Made by a program: the position numbers and the translations under genes
Source: Hyphomonadaceae bacterium
Lineage (GTDB): Bacteria > Pseudomonadota > Alphaproteobacteria > Caulobacterales > Hyphomonadaceae
NCBI GenBank assembly: GCA_022844345.1
Contig: JALHLU010000008.1
Span: 62,001-126,000 of the forward strand
Length of the DNA stretch: 64,000 bases
Reading direction: 5' to 3'
Notes under the pieces: model-generated
The model's input: the letters and a program-made list of their open reading frames with translations, nothing else
Databases searched by the model: none
What the model was told of the DNA's origin: nothing
Shown: positions 36,656-44,215 of the stretch, piece by piece
How the letters are laid out: the number at the start of each line of letters is the position of its first letter
How positions within the stretch are numbered: the stretch's first letter is position 1

Positions 36656-37093
36656 ATGACTCCCGACGTCATTCATCGCCTGGTCTATCTCAGCACAGCC
36701 GTCGGCGTGCTGCGCGCTGATGAGCTCGACCGCATCTGGCTGCGCGCCCGCGCGGCGAATGCGGCCGCCGGCGTCACCGGCCTCATGCTCTTCCACCAGG
36801 GCGTCTTCCTGCAGGTGCTCGAAGGTCCCGCCGCCGGCGTCGCCAGCCTGTTCGAACGCATTCGCCGCGACCGCCGCCACGCCAATCTCACCATCCTCGA
36901 ATCCGGCCCGGTCGAAGAGCGCGCCTTCGCGAACACGCCCATGACCTACATTTCCGCCCGCAACCTCTCCTCCGGCGAGAAACAGGCGCTGACCGATCTG
37001 CACGCCGCCGTCACCGCCCGCCCCGGCCTCCCAGCCCTCGCCGGCCCCGGCCTCTCCCGCTTCCTCGCTGCGTTCAGTTTGCGCACGGCTTAG
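36656..37093 (+). CDS. Short BLUF-domain blue-light photoreceptor
   Basis: A 145-residue single-domain BLUF protein, which binds FAD and switches hydrogen bonding on blue light. Y11, N35 and Q53 have exactly the spacing (24 and 18) of Y21, N45 and Q63 in AppA, the residues of the photocycle, and M96 lines up with the AppA semi-conserved methionine. The tryptophan position is T94. Motifs: HRLVYLSTA, AAGVTGLMLFHQGVFLQVLEG, and RRDRRHANLTIL. CGGAG lies 6 nt before ATG 36656. There is no fused output domain, so it must act through a partner; none is adjacent. Confidence 0.88.
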   Translation: MTPDVIHRLVYLSTAVGVLRADELDRIWLRARAANAAAGVTGLMLFHQGVFLQVLEGPAAGVASLFERIRRDRRHANLTILESGPVEERAFANTPMTYISARNLSSGEKQALTDLHAAVTARPGLPALAGPGLSRFLAAFSLRTA

Positions 37094-37129
37094 GGCCATC
37101 CTGTTCGTAACACTGCTGCGACTTCAGTA

Positions 37130-37228
37130 AGCCCGGCCTCGTGCTTCGACAGGCTCAGCATGAGGCCTGTCCAGCGCCGGTGCATGTGAAGGCCTCATGC
37201 TGAGCCTGTCGAAGCACGAGGCCGGGCT
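37130..37228. repeat. Palindromic repeat element B, copy 1
   Basis: A perfect 38-bp inverted repeat (37130-37167 and 37191-37228) with a 23-nt loop. The core contains CTTCGACAGGCTCAGCATGA, a sequence type widely dispersed in proteobacterial genomes. Confidence 0.88.
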
Positions 37229-37283
37229 CACAAGCGCTGCCGCAGTAGCCGCCCGCCCACTCCCCATGCCATCCTCTCCCACA

Positions 37284-37766
37284 ATGAGGGACATCTTCGC
37301 CGCCATCGAACAGACGCCGTTCTCGATCTTCATGCGCGAGGATTTCTACGCCTATTTCATAGCGCTGATCTTCCACTCCATCGGCATGGCCCTGCTCATC
37401 GGCGGCGGCATCCTGCTCTCGCTCCGCTTCATGGGCCTCGCCGCCGCAGCCAGGCTCGAACGCTTCGCCGGCTTCTTCCCCGTCATGTGGGTGGGGGCAG
37501 GGCTCGCTTGTCTCTCGGGCCTCGCGCTGCTCGCCGCCTATCCGGCCAAGGCGCTCACCAATCCCGTCTTTGGCCTGAAATTCGTCTGCCTCGTCGCCGC
37601 AAGCCTCATCCTCTGGCGCCTCGCCCGCCGCCACTTCACCGCCGGCGCACAGCCGCCGCCGCAAAGCGCGCGCATCCTCGCCGCCATCGCGCTCGCCCTG
37701 TGGCTGGGCGGTGTCGTGTTCGGCAAGCTGTTGCTGCACACCTCAACCATGCTGATGGTGTCGTGA
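37284..37766 (+). CDS. Four-helix membrane protein of unknown function (first of a pair)
   Basis: A 160-residue inner-membrane protein with about four helices: FYAYFIALIFHSIGMALLIG, FFPVMWVGAGLACLSGLALL, FGLKFVCLVAASLILWRLA and ILAAIALALWLGGVVFG. Histidines in or near helices (IFHSIG, LLHTST) could in principle bind heme, but that is speculation. The upstream in-frame ATG at 37197 lies inside repeat element B and is not credible; 37284 (MRDIFAAIEQTPF) is chosen, with 37266 an alternative. It overlaps the next membrane protein gene by 1 nt. Confidence 0.7.
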   Translation: MRDIFAAIEQTPFSIFMREDFYAYFIALIFHSIGMALLIGGGILLSLRFMGLAAAARLERFAGFFPVMWVGAGLACLSGLALLAAYPAKALTNPVFGLKFVCLVAASLILWRLARRHFTAGAQPPPQSARILAAIALALWLGGVVFGKLLLHTSTMLMVS

Positions 37767-38296
37767 TGGACCCCATCTTCAACGCAGACGCCATCGAAGC
37801 CTGGGCCAGATCCGTCGGCATCTTCCAGCTGATGAACACGCAATGGGGCTGGCCCATCGCCGAGATCATCCACTTCTTCGGCCTCTGCCTGCTCATCGCC
37901 ACTGTCGGGATGTTCGACCTGCGCATGATGGGTGTAGCTCGTGGCGTCAGCATGAGCGCGCTGCACAAGCTCGTGCCCTTTGGCGTCGCGGGCTACGCGA
38001 TGTGCGCCATCACCGGCTTCCTGTTCATTGTCACCGCACCGGGCCAGTACATCTACAACCCCGCCATCCAGACCAAGCTCGCGCTCATGGCGCTGGCCGG
38101 CGTCAACGTGGCGGTCTTCTACCTCACCACCGCGCGCGCGGTCGCATCGCTTGGCGAACACGACATGCCCCCCATGCACGCGCGCCTCATCGGCTTCGTC
38201 TCGCTGGCCTGCTGGCTCGGCGTCATAACGGCGGGAAGGCTCGTCACCTTCTTCCGCCCCCCGGAATTCTGGTGCCTGTGGTGCGTGTCGGGTTAG
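37766..38296 (+). CDS. Membrane protein of unknown function (second of a pair)
   Basis: A 176-residue membrane protein with about four helices: WPIAEIIHFFGLCLLIATVG, FGVAGYAMCAITGFLFIVTA, KLALMALAGVNVAVFYLTT and GFVSLACWLGVITAGRL. It shares with the preceding protein the layout of an N-terminal soluble helix, a His in helix 1, and four helices, so the two may form a complex. ATG 37766 overlaps the previous stop (TGATG). The C-terminus FWCLWCVSG carries two cysteines. No function can be assigned. Confidence 0.72.
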   Translation: MDPIFNADAIEAWARSVGIFQLMNTQWGWPIAEIIHFFGLCLLIATVGMFDLRMMGVARGVSMSALHKLVPFGVAGYAMCAITGFLFIVTAPGQYIYNPAIQTKLALMALAGVNVAVFYLTTARAVASLGEHDMPPMHARLIGFVSLACWLGVITAGRLVTFFRPPEFWCLWCVSG

Positions 38297-38307
38297 CCAT
38301 CCCGCAC

Positions 38308-38402
38308 GCCTCGTCTTTCGACAGGCTCAGCCAAGCTACAAGGATAAGGCTTTGTGGCCGCTGCCCGATAGGCCTCATGGTGAGCCTGTCGAACCACGAG
38401 GC
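38308..38402. repeat. Palindromic repeat element B, copy 2 (degenerate)
   Basis: CCTCGTCTTTCGACAGGCTC in the left arm and GAGCCTGTCGAACCACGAGG in the right arm are imperfect inverted copies with a long, diverged centre. It is the same family as the copy at 37130-37228, so the membrane-protein pair is bracketed by the two copies. Confidence 0.8.
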
Positions 38403-38423
38403 CGTGCTCACGAGCGTCAGCGG

Positions 38424-38594
38424 CTACTCCGCCTTCTTCGCCGCAAGCGCGGCAATCTCGGCATCAAGGTCGCGGATCTTCTTCTGCAGGACCGGAATCG
38501 CCGCCTTGTCGTCCGTCCCCTGCGCAAGCTGCAGCTCCTGCTCCAGGCGCGACCGGTCGCGACGCAACCGGCGGATGGGGGACTGTTTCGACAT
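38424..38594 (-). CDS. Small coiled-coil protein (56 residues)
   Basis: Starting at ATG 38594, 56 residues: a basic N-terminus (SPIRRLRRDRSRLEQELQLA) and a helical C-terminus (LQKKIRDLDAEIAALAAKKA) with heptad spacing of Leu/Ile. AGGAAG lies 9 nt upstream of the ATG. It is predicted to be a short antiparallel or dimeric coiled coil; function unknown. It is convergent with the membrane-protein pair and divergent from the AlkA-like gene. Confidence 0.65.
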   Translation of the reverse strand: MSKQSPIRRLRRDRSRLEQELQLAQGTDDKAAIPVLQKKIRDLDAEIAALAAKKAE

Positions 38595-38708
38595 GGCTCT
38601 ACTTCCTGATGACGCGCCGCTTATAGCCGGGCTGGAGAAATTCTCCATGGCCCAGTCATACCGCTGTCATGCCTTCGCAGCCGCCCCGCTGCACGCTAGC
38701 CTGTCCCC

Positions 38709-39356
38709 ATGACCGCCATCGACGTAACCGACCGCAAACAACTCACCCGCGCCGTGAAGAGCCTCGCGAAATCCTGCGAGATCATCGCGGCCGCGCACAA
38801 CCATTGCGGCGTACCCGAGTGGCGAACCCGCCCCGGCGGATATGACGGCCTCGCCCGGATCATCGCCTACCAGCAGCTCTCCACCAAAGCCGCCGCCACG
38901 ATCTGGGGCAGGGTGGAGGTCCAGCTTGGCAAGGTCACGCCCGGGTCCGTTCTCGAAGCCGACATCGACGCCCTGCGCGCCTGCGGCCTCTCCCGCCCCA
39001 AGATCGCCCACATCCGTTCCATCGCCGAAGCCGTGCAATCCGGCTCCCTCAACCTCCGCCGCGTCGCGAAAGCCAGCGACGCCGACGCGCAGGCCGAACT
39101 CGTCGCGGTGAAGGGCATCGGCCCGTGGACCGCCGACGTCTACCTGATGTTCTGCCTCGGCCGCTGGGACGTCTTCCCCCACGCCGATATCGGCCTCTCC
39201 GAGGCCTACCGGATGATCACCAACCAGCGCAAACGCCACCCGCCGAAGAAGTTCATGCGCACCGGCGAGAAGTGGCGCCCCTATCGCGGCGTCGCCGCCC
39301 ACATGCTCTGGTCCTACATCAACCGGGTCCGCGAAGAACAACGGGGTGGGGCGTAG
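38709..39356 (+). CDS. DNA-3-methyladenine glycosylase II (AlkA-like HhH-GPD)
   Basis: A 215-residue base-excision glycosylase that removes alkylated purines. The helix-hairpin-helix LVAVKGIGPWTADVYLMFCL is at about 131-150 and is followed by the catalytic aspartate D160 in FPHADIGL. The N-terminal EIIAAAHNHCGVPEW and ARIIAYQQLSTKAAATIWGR are typical. It lacks the N-terminal beta domain of E. coli AlkA, resembling the compact form, and has no iron-sulfur cluster cysteines. No Ada regulator is adjacent. Confidence 0.9.
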   Translation: MTAIDVTDRKQLTRAVKSLAKSCEIIAAAHNHCGVPEWRTRPGGYDGLARIIAYQQLSTKAAATIWGRVEVQLGKVTPGSVLEADIDALRACGLSRPKIAHIRSIAEAVQSGSLNLRRVAKASDADAQAELVAVKGIGPWTADVYLMFCLGRWDVFPHADIGLSEAYRMITNQRKRHPPKKFMRTGEKWRPYRGVAAHMLWSYINRVREEQRGGA

Positions 39357-39603
39357 TCCTCTGGACCGCCGGGCGCCTGTCCGGCAACCTTCGATCACCC
39401 CCCCAGAATCCGTGTCTTTCCGGGCTCATTTCTGGACACTTACCCGTTCGCCATGCCCACAGGGCTTGCCATGTCGCCCCCCTGTCACGATGTTATGAGA
39501 GAGAATCGCTCACCCCGGTTGCTGGAGCCATGTGGCGCAATGCGGGGAACCTGACGGGCCCGGCGGGTCGCGCCGCCTGACCTGTCAAATACGACGGGTA
39601 CAC

Positions 39604-40182
39604 ATGACCCAGCTAGTCACGCACGCGCCGCCATCCTTCGCGCCGAACGGATGGCCCGCCCTCGTTCTCAACGCCGATTTCCGTCCACTGTCGTACTATC
39701 CGCTCTCGCTGTGGCCATGGCAGGAGGTGGTGAAATCCGTCTTCCTCGAACGGGTCGACGTGGTCGCGGAATACGACGAGTACGTCCACTCGCCCTCGAT
39801 CACGATGCGGCTCCCGTCCGTCATCGCGCTGCGCGAATTCGTGAAGCAGGATCGCCAGCCGGCGTTCACGCGCTTCAACGTCTTCCTGCGCGACGGCTTC
39901 AAGTGCGTCTATTGCGGCTCCCACGAGGACCTGACCTTCGACCACCTCGTCCCCCGTTCCAAGGGCGGCCGCACAAGCTGGGATAACATCGTCGCCGCCT
40001 GCAGTCCCTGCAACCTGCGCAAGGGCGGCCGCATGGCGCACGAGATCAACATGCACCCGTCCCACCGCCCGCACCGCCCCACCACCTTCCAGCTGCAGGA
40101 GCAGGGCCGCAAATTCCCGCCCAACCACCTGCACGATACCTGGCTCGACTATCTCTACTGGGATGTCGAACTGGAGATGTAG
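39604..40182 (+). CDS. HNH endonuclease family protein
   Basis: A 192-residue protein with a zinc-stabilised HNH core: C101xxC104, D113-H114 (TFDHLVPRSKGG), N128 in SWDNIVAAC, and C133xxC136. The N-terminal 95 residues (ALVLNADFRPLSYYPLSLW and IALREFVKQDRQPAFTRFN) are characteristic of a very common stand-alone bacterial HNH family whose biological role is not settled. The start at 39604 fits the conserved N-terminus. It precedes the TIR-ATPase gene by 140 nt, but composition and spacing suggest they are separate units. Confidence 0.88.
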   Translation: MTQLVTHAPPSFAPNGWPALVLNADFRPLSYYPLSLWPWQEVVKSVFLERVDVVAEYDEYVHSPSITMRLPSVIALREFVKQDRQPAFTRFNVFLRDGFKCVYCGSHEDLTFDHLVPRSKGGRTSWDNIVAACSPCNLRKGGRMAHEINMHPSHRPHRPTTFQLQEQGRKFPPNHLHDTWLDYLYWDVELEM

Positions 40183-40216
40183 GCGGCGCGACATCTAACC
40201 AGTGTTCCACCCTTCA

Positions 40217-40238
40217 TAGTCACTCGCAAACGTGACTA
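40217..40238. promoter_or_regulatory. Perfect dyad upstream of the TIR-ATPase gene
   Basis: TAGTCAC and GTGACTA, 7-bp perfect inverted arms with an 8-nt spacer, about 85 nt before the GTG start. It could be an operator or, less likely, the end signal of the HNH gene since no T-run follows. Confidence 0.4.
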
Positions 40239-40282
40239 GGTCGTACGAGGGCTGATCCGCGTTAGTTGCGAGCTGAAGCCTT

Positions 40283-40303
40283 GGTCTCAGCAAAACGGAG
40301 ACC
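40283..40303. promoter_or_regulatory. Second dyad upstream of the TIR-ATPase gene
   Basis: GGTCTC and GAGACC with a 9-nt spacer, ending about 18 nt before the GTG start. In the mRNA it would be a hairpin just upstream of the GGGGGG ribosome site. Confidence 0.35.
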
Positions 40304-40321
40304 GCTTAAGTTGGGGGGCAA

Positions 40322-41878
40322 GTGGCGGACGTATTTCTATCTTATCGCAACACACCTGAGCGACGTTTGTTGGTCAAACGCTTGGCCGTGATACTCCGTG
40401 CGCACGAGGTCACCGTTTGGTGGGACTACGGTCTAGAGGCTGGTGAAAGTTTTCGCGCTCAGATTACCGAAGAGCTCTCCAAAGCGCGCGTTGTTGCGCC
40501 GCTTTGGTGTAGCGAAAGCGTGCAATCACGGTGGGTAATGATGGAGGCGGAGTTTGGCAAAGATCGCCTTGTTCCTGCACGTTTTCAGAGCGTACCGCCT
40601 CCGAAAGAATTTGCAGAGATTCAAGCCGCTGATTTGGTAGGATGGAATGGCTCGATCGATGATCCTCGGGTCAAAGCGTTCGTCCGCAAGATCTGCGAAC
40701 GAGTAGGCAAGCAACCCGATGCACCGGTAGATATGATCGAGGCGCTGCGCGACCTTCGGGAGCTGCCTGCTATTCCTGACGCCACCCGGGCTTTGGCGCA
40801 AACCGTCAGTGTACAGCAGGAGCATCTTTTATCTGATTTGCGACGAACCTGGGAGTCGTTCCAATCGAGGGACGACTTAGCTGTCGTGGAGCGCTTTTTC
40901 GAGCACGTGGCGCGAGCGGCTCCCGGGACCGGACTTGAGTTCGAAGTCAAACAGCACCTAGAGATTTCACGTTCGAAGACGGTCGATCTTCCCGGGCAAG
41001 CAGAGCCGCCCCGCGAGACTAAAAAACAGAATGAACGGGCGCGCGAAAAGAAGCCGAAGGGGCGGTTGGGTATTGGGGCCGCACCCTCCAAACAAGAGGC
41101 TGTCAGGCAGGAGCTGCCTCGAGGCCGAGTCATTGGTGTCGCTTCGGGAAAGGGAGGGGTGGGGACAACGTGGCTGGCGACCACGTTGGCATGTGCATTT
41201 GCTCGATCTGGAAGGCGCACCTTGCTGGTAGATGCCGACTTGGGATCTGCAAATGTTGACGTAATCTTGGGTATAGCTCCAGAAACCGACCTTGCGGCGG
41301 TAATAGCTGGCTGGGTAGAGCTGGAGGATGCGATCGCGAAGGTGAACGGAGGGGCGGGATCAACGACTGGCTTTGATGTTCTGCCGGGCCGTTCGGGCAG
41401 CGGCGCATTGGCGGGCCTTCCAGCCGAAGAGGTTTCGCGACTTGCGGCCAGCATTTCAGCACTCGCAATTCCATATGACGTTGTTGTTGTTGATTTGCCC
41501 ACTGGCATTGGAGACGACGCGCTAAGGATGGCGCGTGCATGCGACGAATGCATCGTAGTTTCGACTGACGAACCGCCGTCCATGACGGACGCGTTCGCGT
41601 TCCTGAAAGTGCTGGAAGGTTACGCCCCGTCTGTTCGCCCTTGGCTGCTGGCGAATATGGCAGATACTCCTGTGGCCGGTCGGCGAACAATTGATGCGTT
41701 GTTACGCGCCAGCAAGACCTTCTTGAAGCGCGTGCCGTTGATTGCGGGAGTTGTCCTGCGAGATTTGAACGTCCGAGCTGCTGTCCGTGCGCAGAGGACA
41801 ATTTTCAGCTTTGATGAGACCACTCAGGCGGCCAAGGATGTTCAAGCAATCGCAAACAAGCTCACAGCCGAGATGTAG
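40322..41878 (+). CDS. TIR domain fused to a MinD/FlhG-like P-loop ATPase
   Basis: A 518-residue fusion protein. Residues 1-130 are a TIR domain: DVFLSYRN, VWWDYGLEAGESFRAQI, and SRWVMMEAEFG, where W71 and E75 have the spacing of SARM1 W638 and the catalytic E642, so NAD hydrolysis or cyclisation is plausible. Residues 135-230 are helical; 230-262 a charged linker. Residues 268-518 are a SIMIBI ATPase closest in motif to MinD/FlhG: SGKGGVGTTW with signature K277, DADLGSANVDVILG with D304/D306, and switch II DLPTGIG with D391. The P-loop lysine is T282 (KGGVGTT), as in some CpaE/TadZ-like members. GTG start after GGGGGG. The gene is AT-richer than its neighbours (29/60 G+C at 41461-41520; 30/60 at 41761-41820), suggesting transfer. 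Function unknown; defence is a guess. Confidence 0.88.
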   Translation: MADVFLSYRNTPERRLLVKRLAVILRAHEVTVWWDYGLEAGESFRAQITEELSKARVVAPLWCSESVQSRWVMMEAEFGKDRLVPARFQSVPPPKEFAEIQAADLVGWNGSIDDPRVKAFVRKICERVGKQPDAPVDMIEALRDLRELPAIPDATRALAQTVSVQQEHLLSDLRRTWESFQSRDDLAVVERFFEHVARAAPGTGLEFEVKQHLEISRSKTVDLPGQAEPPRETKKQNERAREKKPKGRLGIGAAPSKQEAVRQELPRGRVIGVASGKGGVGTTWLATTLACAFARSGRRTLLVDADLGSANVDVILGIAPETDLAAVIAGWVELEDAIAKVNGGAGSTTGFDVLPGRSGSGALAGLPAEEVSRLAASISALAIPYDVVVVDLPTGIGDDALRMARACDECIVVSTDEPPSMTDAFAFLKVLEGYAPSVRPWLLANMADTPVAGRRTIDALLRASKTFLKRVPLIAGVVLRDLNVRAAVRAQRTIFSFDETTQAAKDVQAIANKLTAEM

Positions 41879-41996
41879 AACGCGCCCCTTGAACTCTTAG
41901 GTCATTGACCTCAACCCAATCTTGCCCCCTCCACATCTACCGTCTACAAAGACTGCAAACCGCCCCCAAAGAGGCGGAAGCAGACAGGAGGACCAC

Positions 41997-43061
41997 ATGC
42001 CCATCCGCGCCTTCCGCGCCGCGCTTCTTGCAGCAGCAGCCGTCGCCATCGCCGCCCCAGCCTTCGCGCAGAACCACACGCCGCCCAAAGAGGCGATGTC
42101 CCCCGGCTGGGAGCCCAAGCGCAACGCCATGGGTCAGCCCAACTTCTCCGGCGCCTGGGGCAATGAATCGCTCACCCCGTTCGAACGCCCCGTCGCCATG
42201 GGCGCGCGCAAGGCGCTGACACCTGAGGAAGTCACCCAGCGCGAGGGCGGGGCGGACTCACGCTACGCCGCCTCCAATGCGCCCACCGATCACAACAAGC
42301 CCGTGGTCGAGGATGGCCGCACCGGCGGCTACAACTCCTACTGGGTCGGCAACAACAACCGCGTCATGCGCGTCGGCGGCGAGCCGCGCACCTCGCACAT
42401 CACCTATCCCGAAAACGGCCGCATCCCGGCCCGCAAGCCCGACGCCCCGCCCAAGCAGACCAGCCCGCTGCAGACCATCTTCTTCACGCCCGAAGTCGGC
42501 GATCTCGACAGCTACGAAGTCCGCTCCGGCGCCGAACGCTGCATCTTCTGGCCGTCACAGGCCGGCGCCGTCCTGCGCGCCGCCGCCTACAACACCAACT
42601 ACCAGATCACGCAAGGCGCCGAAGCCGTCGCCATCATGGCCGAGACGATCAACGACACCCGCATCGTCCGCCTCAACTCGAAGCATCATCCCTCGTCAGC
42701 CATCACACGCCCATGGATGGGCGATTCCATCGGCTGGTACGAAGGCGACACCCTCGTCGTCGAGACGATCAACTATCATCCCGAGCAATACTTCTTCTAC
42801 GCCTCCGACCAGCTGAAAGTCACCGAACGCTTCACGCTCGTCGCGGATGATCGGCTGCTCTACCAGTTCCACGTCGAAGACCCGCTCGTCTGGGCCGAGC
42901 CGTGGGGCGGCGAATACGAGTTCAGCCGCTCGCCCGGCGTCTGGGAATACGCCTGCCACGAAGGCAATCACGGCATGTACAACGCCCTGATGATCGGCCG
43001 CATGCAGGACGCCGGCCTCATCAAGCAGGACACCGCCGCAACCCTCGGCGGGGTCGACTGA
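41997..43061 (+). CDS. Exported protein of unknown function (family member 1)
   Basis: A 354-residue protein with a signal peptide (1-24, ending AFA). The mature part has NFSGAWGNESLTP, GDSIGWYEGDTLVVETI, LKVTERFTLV, VEDPLVWAEPWGGEYEFS and YACHEGNHGMYN. The same blocks occur in the protein at 60172-61257, so the two are divergent paralogues of a family I know only as uncharacterised secreted proteins of alphaproteobacteria and acidobacteria. The conserved His, Asp and Glu suggest a metal or ligand site, but no activity can be named. AGGAGG is 6 nt before the ATG. It stands alone after the TIR-ATPase gene. Confidence 0.82.
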   Translation: MPIRAFRAALLAAAAVAIAAPAFAQNHTPPKEAMSPGWEPKRNAMGQPNFSGAWGNESLTPFERPVAMGARKALTPEEVTQREGGADSRYAASNAPTDHNKPVVEDGRTGGYNSYWVGNNNRVMRVGGEPRTSHITYPENGRIPARKPDAPPKQTSPLQTIFFTPEVGDLDSYEVRSGAERCIFWPSQAGAVLRAAAYNTNYQITQGAEAVAIMAETINDTRIVRLNSKHHPSSAITRPWMGDSIGWYEGDTLVVETINYHPEQYFFYASDQLKVTERFTLVADDRLLYQFHVEDPLVWAEPWGGEYEFSRSPGVWEYACHEGNHGMYNALMIGRMQDAGLIKQDTAATLGGVD

Positions 43062-43247
43062 CGCGCCCGTCCTGCTGCTTGCCTTGCCGCGCCGAAGCGC
43101 AGCGCAGGCGGTGGGGGCTTCCCACCTCGACGTGAGCTGCGAAACCCGTCTCGCCAGGCCCACCTGCGAAGCCGCGCCCGCAAGAGCGGCTTGACAGAAC
43201 CGCGTCATCTCCCGCTTGTCGCGTCATTGATCCTAGGGAGTGGCAGC

Positions 43248-43691
43248 ATGCCGCACGGTCTCACCAACATCATGGCGCCCCTGCTTGCGCTCGTCGTCTG
43301 GACGCTGGTCGTGCTGGTATGGCTCTATGTCCGCCGCATCCCGGCCATGCGGAAGGCCGGCATCGACCCTGCCAAGATCAAGGGCTCGGAATCCTACGCC
43401 AGCATGCCGCCGATGAACCCCAAGGCCGTCTGGGTTGCCGACAACTACAACCACCTGCACGAACAGCCGGTCCTCTTCTACGCGCTCTGCGTCTACACGC
43501 ACCTCGTGGGGCCGGGGAATGAACCGCTGATGGTTGGCCTCGCCTGGGCCTATGTCGCCATCCGCGTCGTGCACACGCTGATCCAGGTCACCACCAACTA
43601 CGTCCCGCTGCGCTTCGCCGTGTTCAATCTCGGCTCGCTGATGCTGATGATCCTCGCTGCCCGCAACGTGCTCTGGCTGTTCGGCATCTGA
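43248..43691 (+). CDS. MAPEG-family membrane protein
   Basis: A 147-residue four-helix membrane protein of the MAPEG group (eicosanoid/glutathione metabolism-like). Helix 1 is MAPLLALVVWTLVVLVWLYV. The family signature NYNHLHEQPVLFYALC follows, then VGLAWAYVAIRVVHTLIQVT with the conserved Arg and His, and a last helix ending NVLWLFGI. Bacterial members are mostly of unknown substrate; glutathione conjugation is possible. GGGAG precedes the ATG. No partner gene is adjacent. Confidence 0.88.
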   Translation: MPHGLTNIMAPLLALVVWTLVVLVWLYVRRIPAMRKAGIDPAKIKGSESYASMPPMNPKAVWVADNYNHLHEQPVLFYALCVYTHLVGPGNEPLMVGLAWAYVAIRVVHTLIQVTTNYVPLRFAVFNLGSLMLMILAARNVLWLFGI

Positions 43692-43813
43692 CCCTGGTTG
43701 CGCCTGCACGCGGGTCCAGGACCGGTCCGCCGGAGCATCGCCGGCGTGTGTACGGCGAGAGCTCGCTTCGGGGGTCGTCGGACCGGCCCTGGATTCGTGT
43801 GTCTCGATGGCGG

Positions 43814-44215
43814 CTACTTGATGCCCAGATCGGCCCGCACAATGTCGTACAGCATGCACGCGGTTGCATAATCGCCACGCCCAAGCGCTGCACCTGCATC
43901 CGCAATCGAGATGGTGATCGACTTCGTCCGGCTCACGCTGGAGTTGATTGCGTTCCGGGTGTCCGCATTGTCCTTTTCCTGCATGATACCTGCGCCAAAG
44001 CCGCCAAGCGCGCCGCCAAAGGTGCGAAGCGCGTCCTTGGTCGCCGTGCGCCCGGCGTCCGGCGCTTCCTGCACGCCGGTCTGCGACATCGCCTCGCGAT
44101 AACGCGGGCTGGTCAGGATCGACTGCATCTTCGCCGTCGCCTCCGCCTGGGTGCACTCCCCATGCGCAGCGCCAACGGGAACGGCGCCCAGCAGCAGGGC
44201 AAGGATCCACTTCAT
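43814..44215 (-). CDS. Small secreted protein of unknown function (133 residues)
   Basis: Signal peptide MKWILALLLGAVPVGAAHG (1-19) and a helical mature domain with one cysteine pair candidate (ECTQAEA near the N-terminus and ATACMLYDIV near the C-terminus). A Gly-rich middle AFGGALGGFGAGIM-like stretch (TFGGALGGFGAGIM) interrupts the helices. GGAGA lies 6 nt upstream of ATG 44215. No known family. Confidence 0.72.
   Translation of the reverse strand: MKWILALLLGAVPVGAAHGECTQAEATAKMQSILTSPRYREAMSQTGVQEAPDAGRTATKDALRTFGGALGGFGAGIMQEKDNADTRNAINSSVSRTKSITISIADAGAALGRGDYATACMLYDIVRADLGIK

Noticed and set aside
37197-37283. Upstream start of the first membrane protein (ATG 37197)
   Set aside because: The codons lie in the right arm of palindromic element B and encode a sequence set by the repeat, so the gene is started downstream.
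39604-41878. HNH and TIR-ATPase genes as a two-gene defence system
   Set aside because: The HNH protein belongs to a very common stand-alone family, has host-like composition, and is 140 nt away with two dyads in between. Nothing shows co-transcription.
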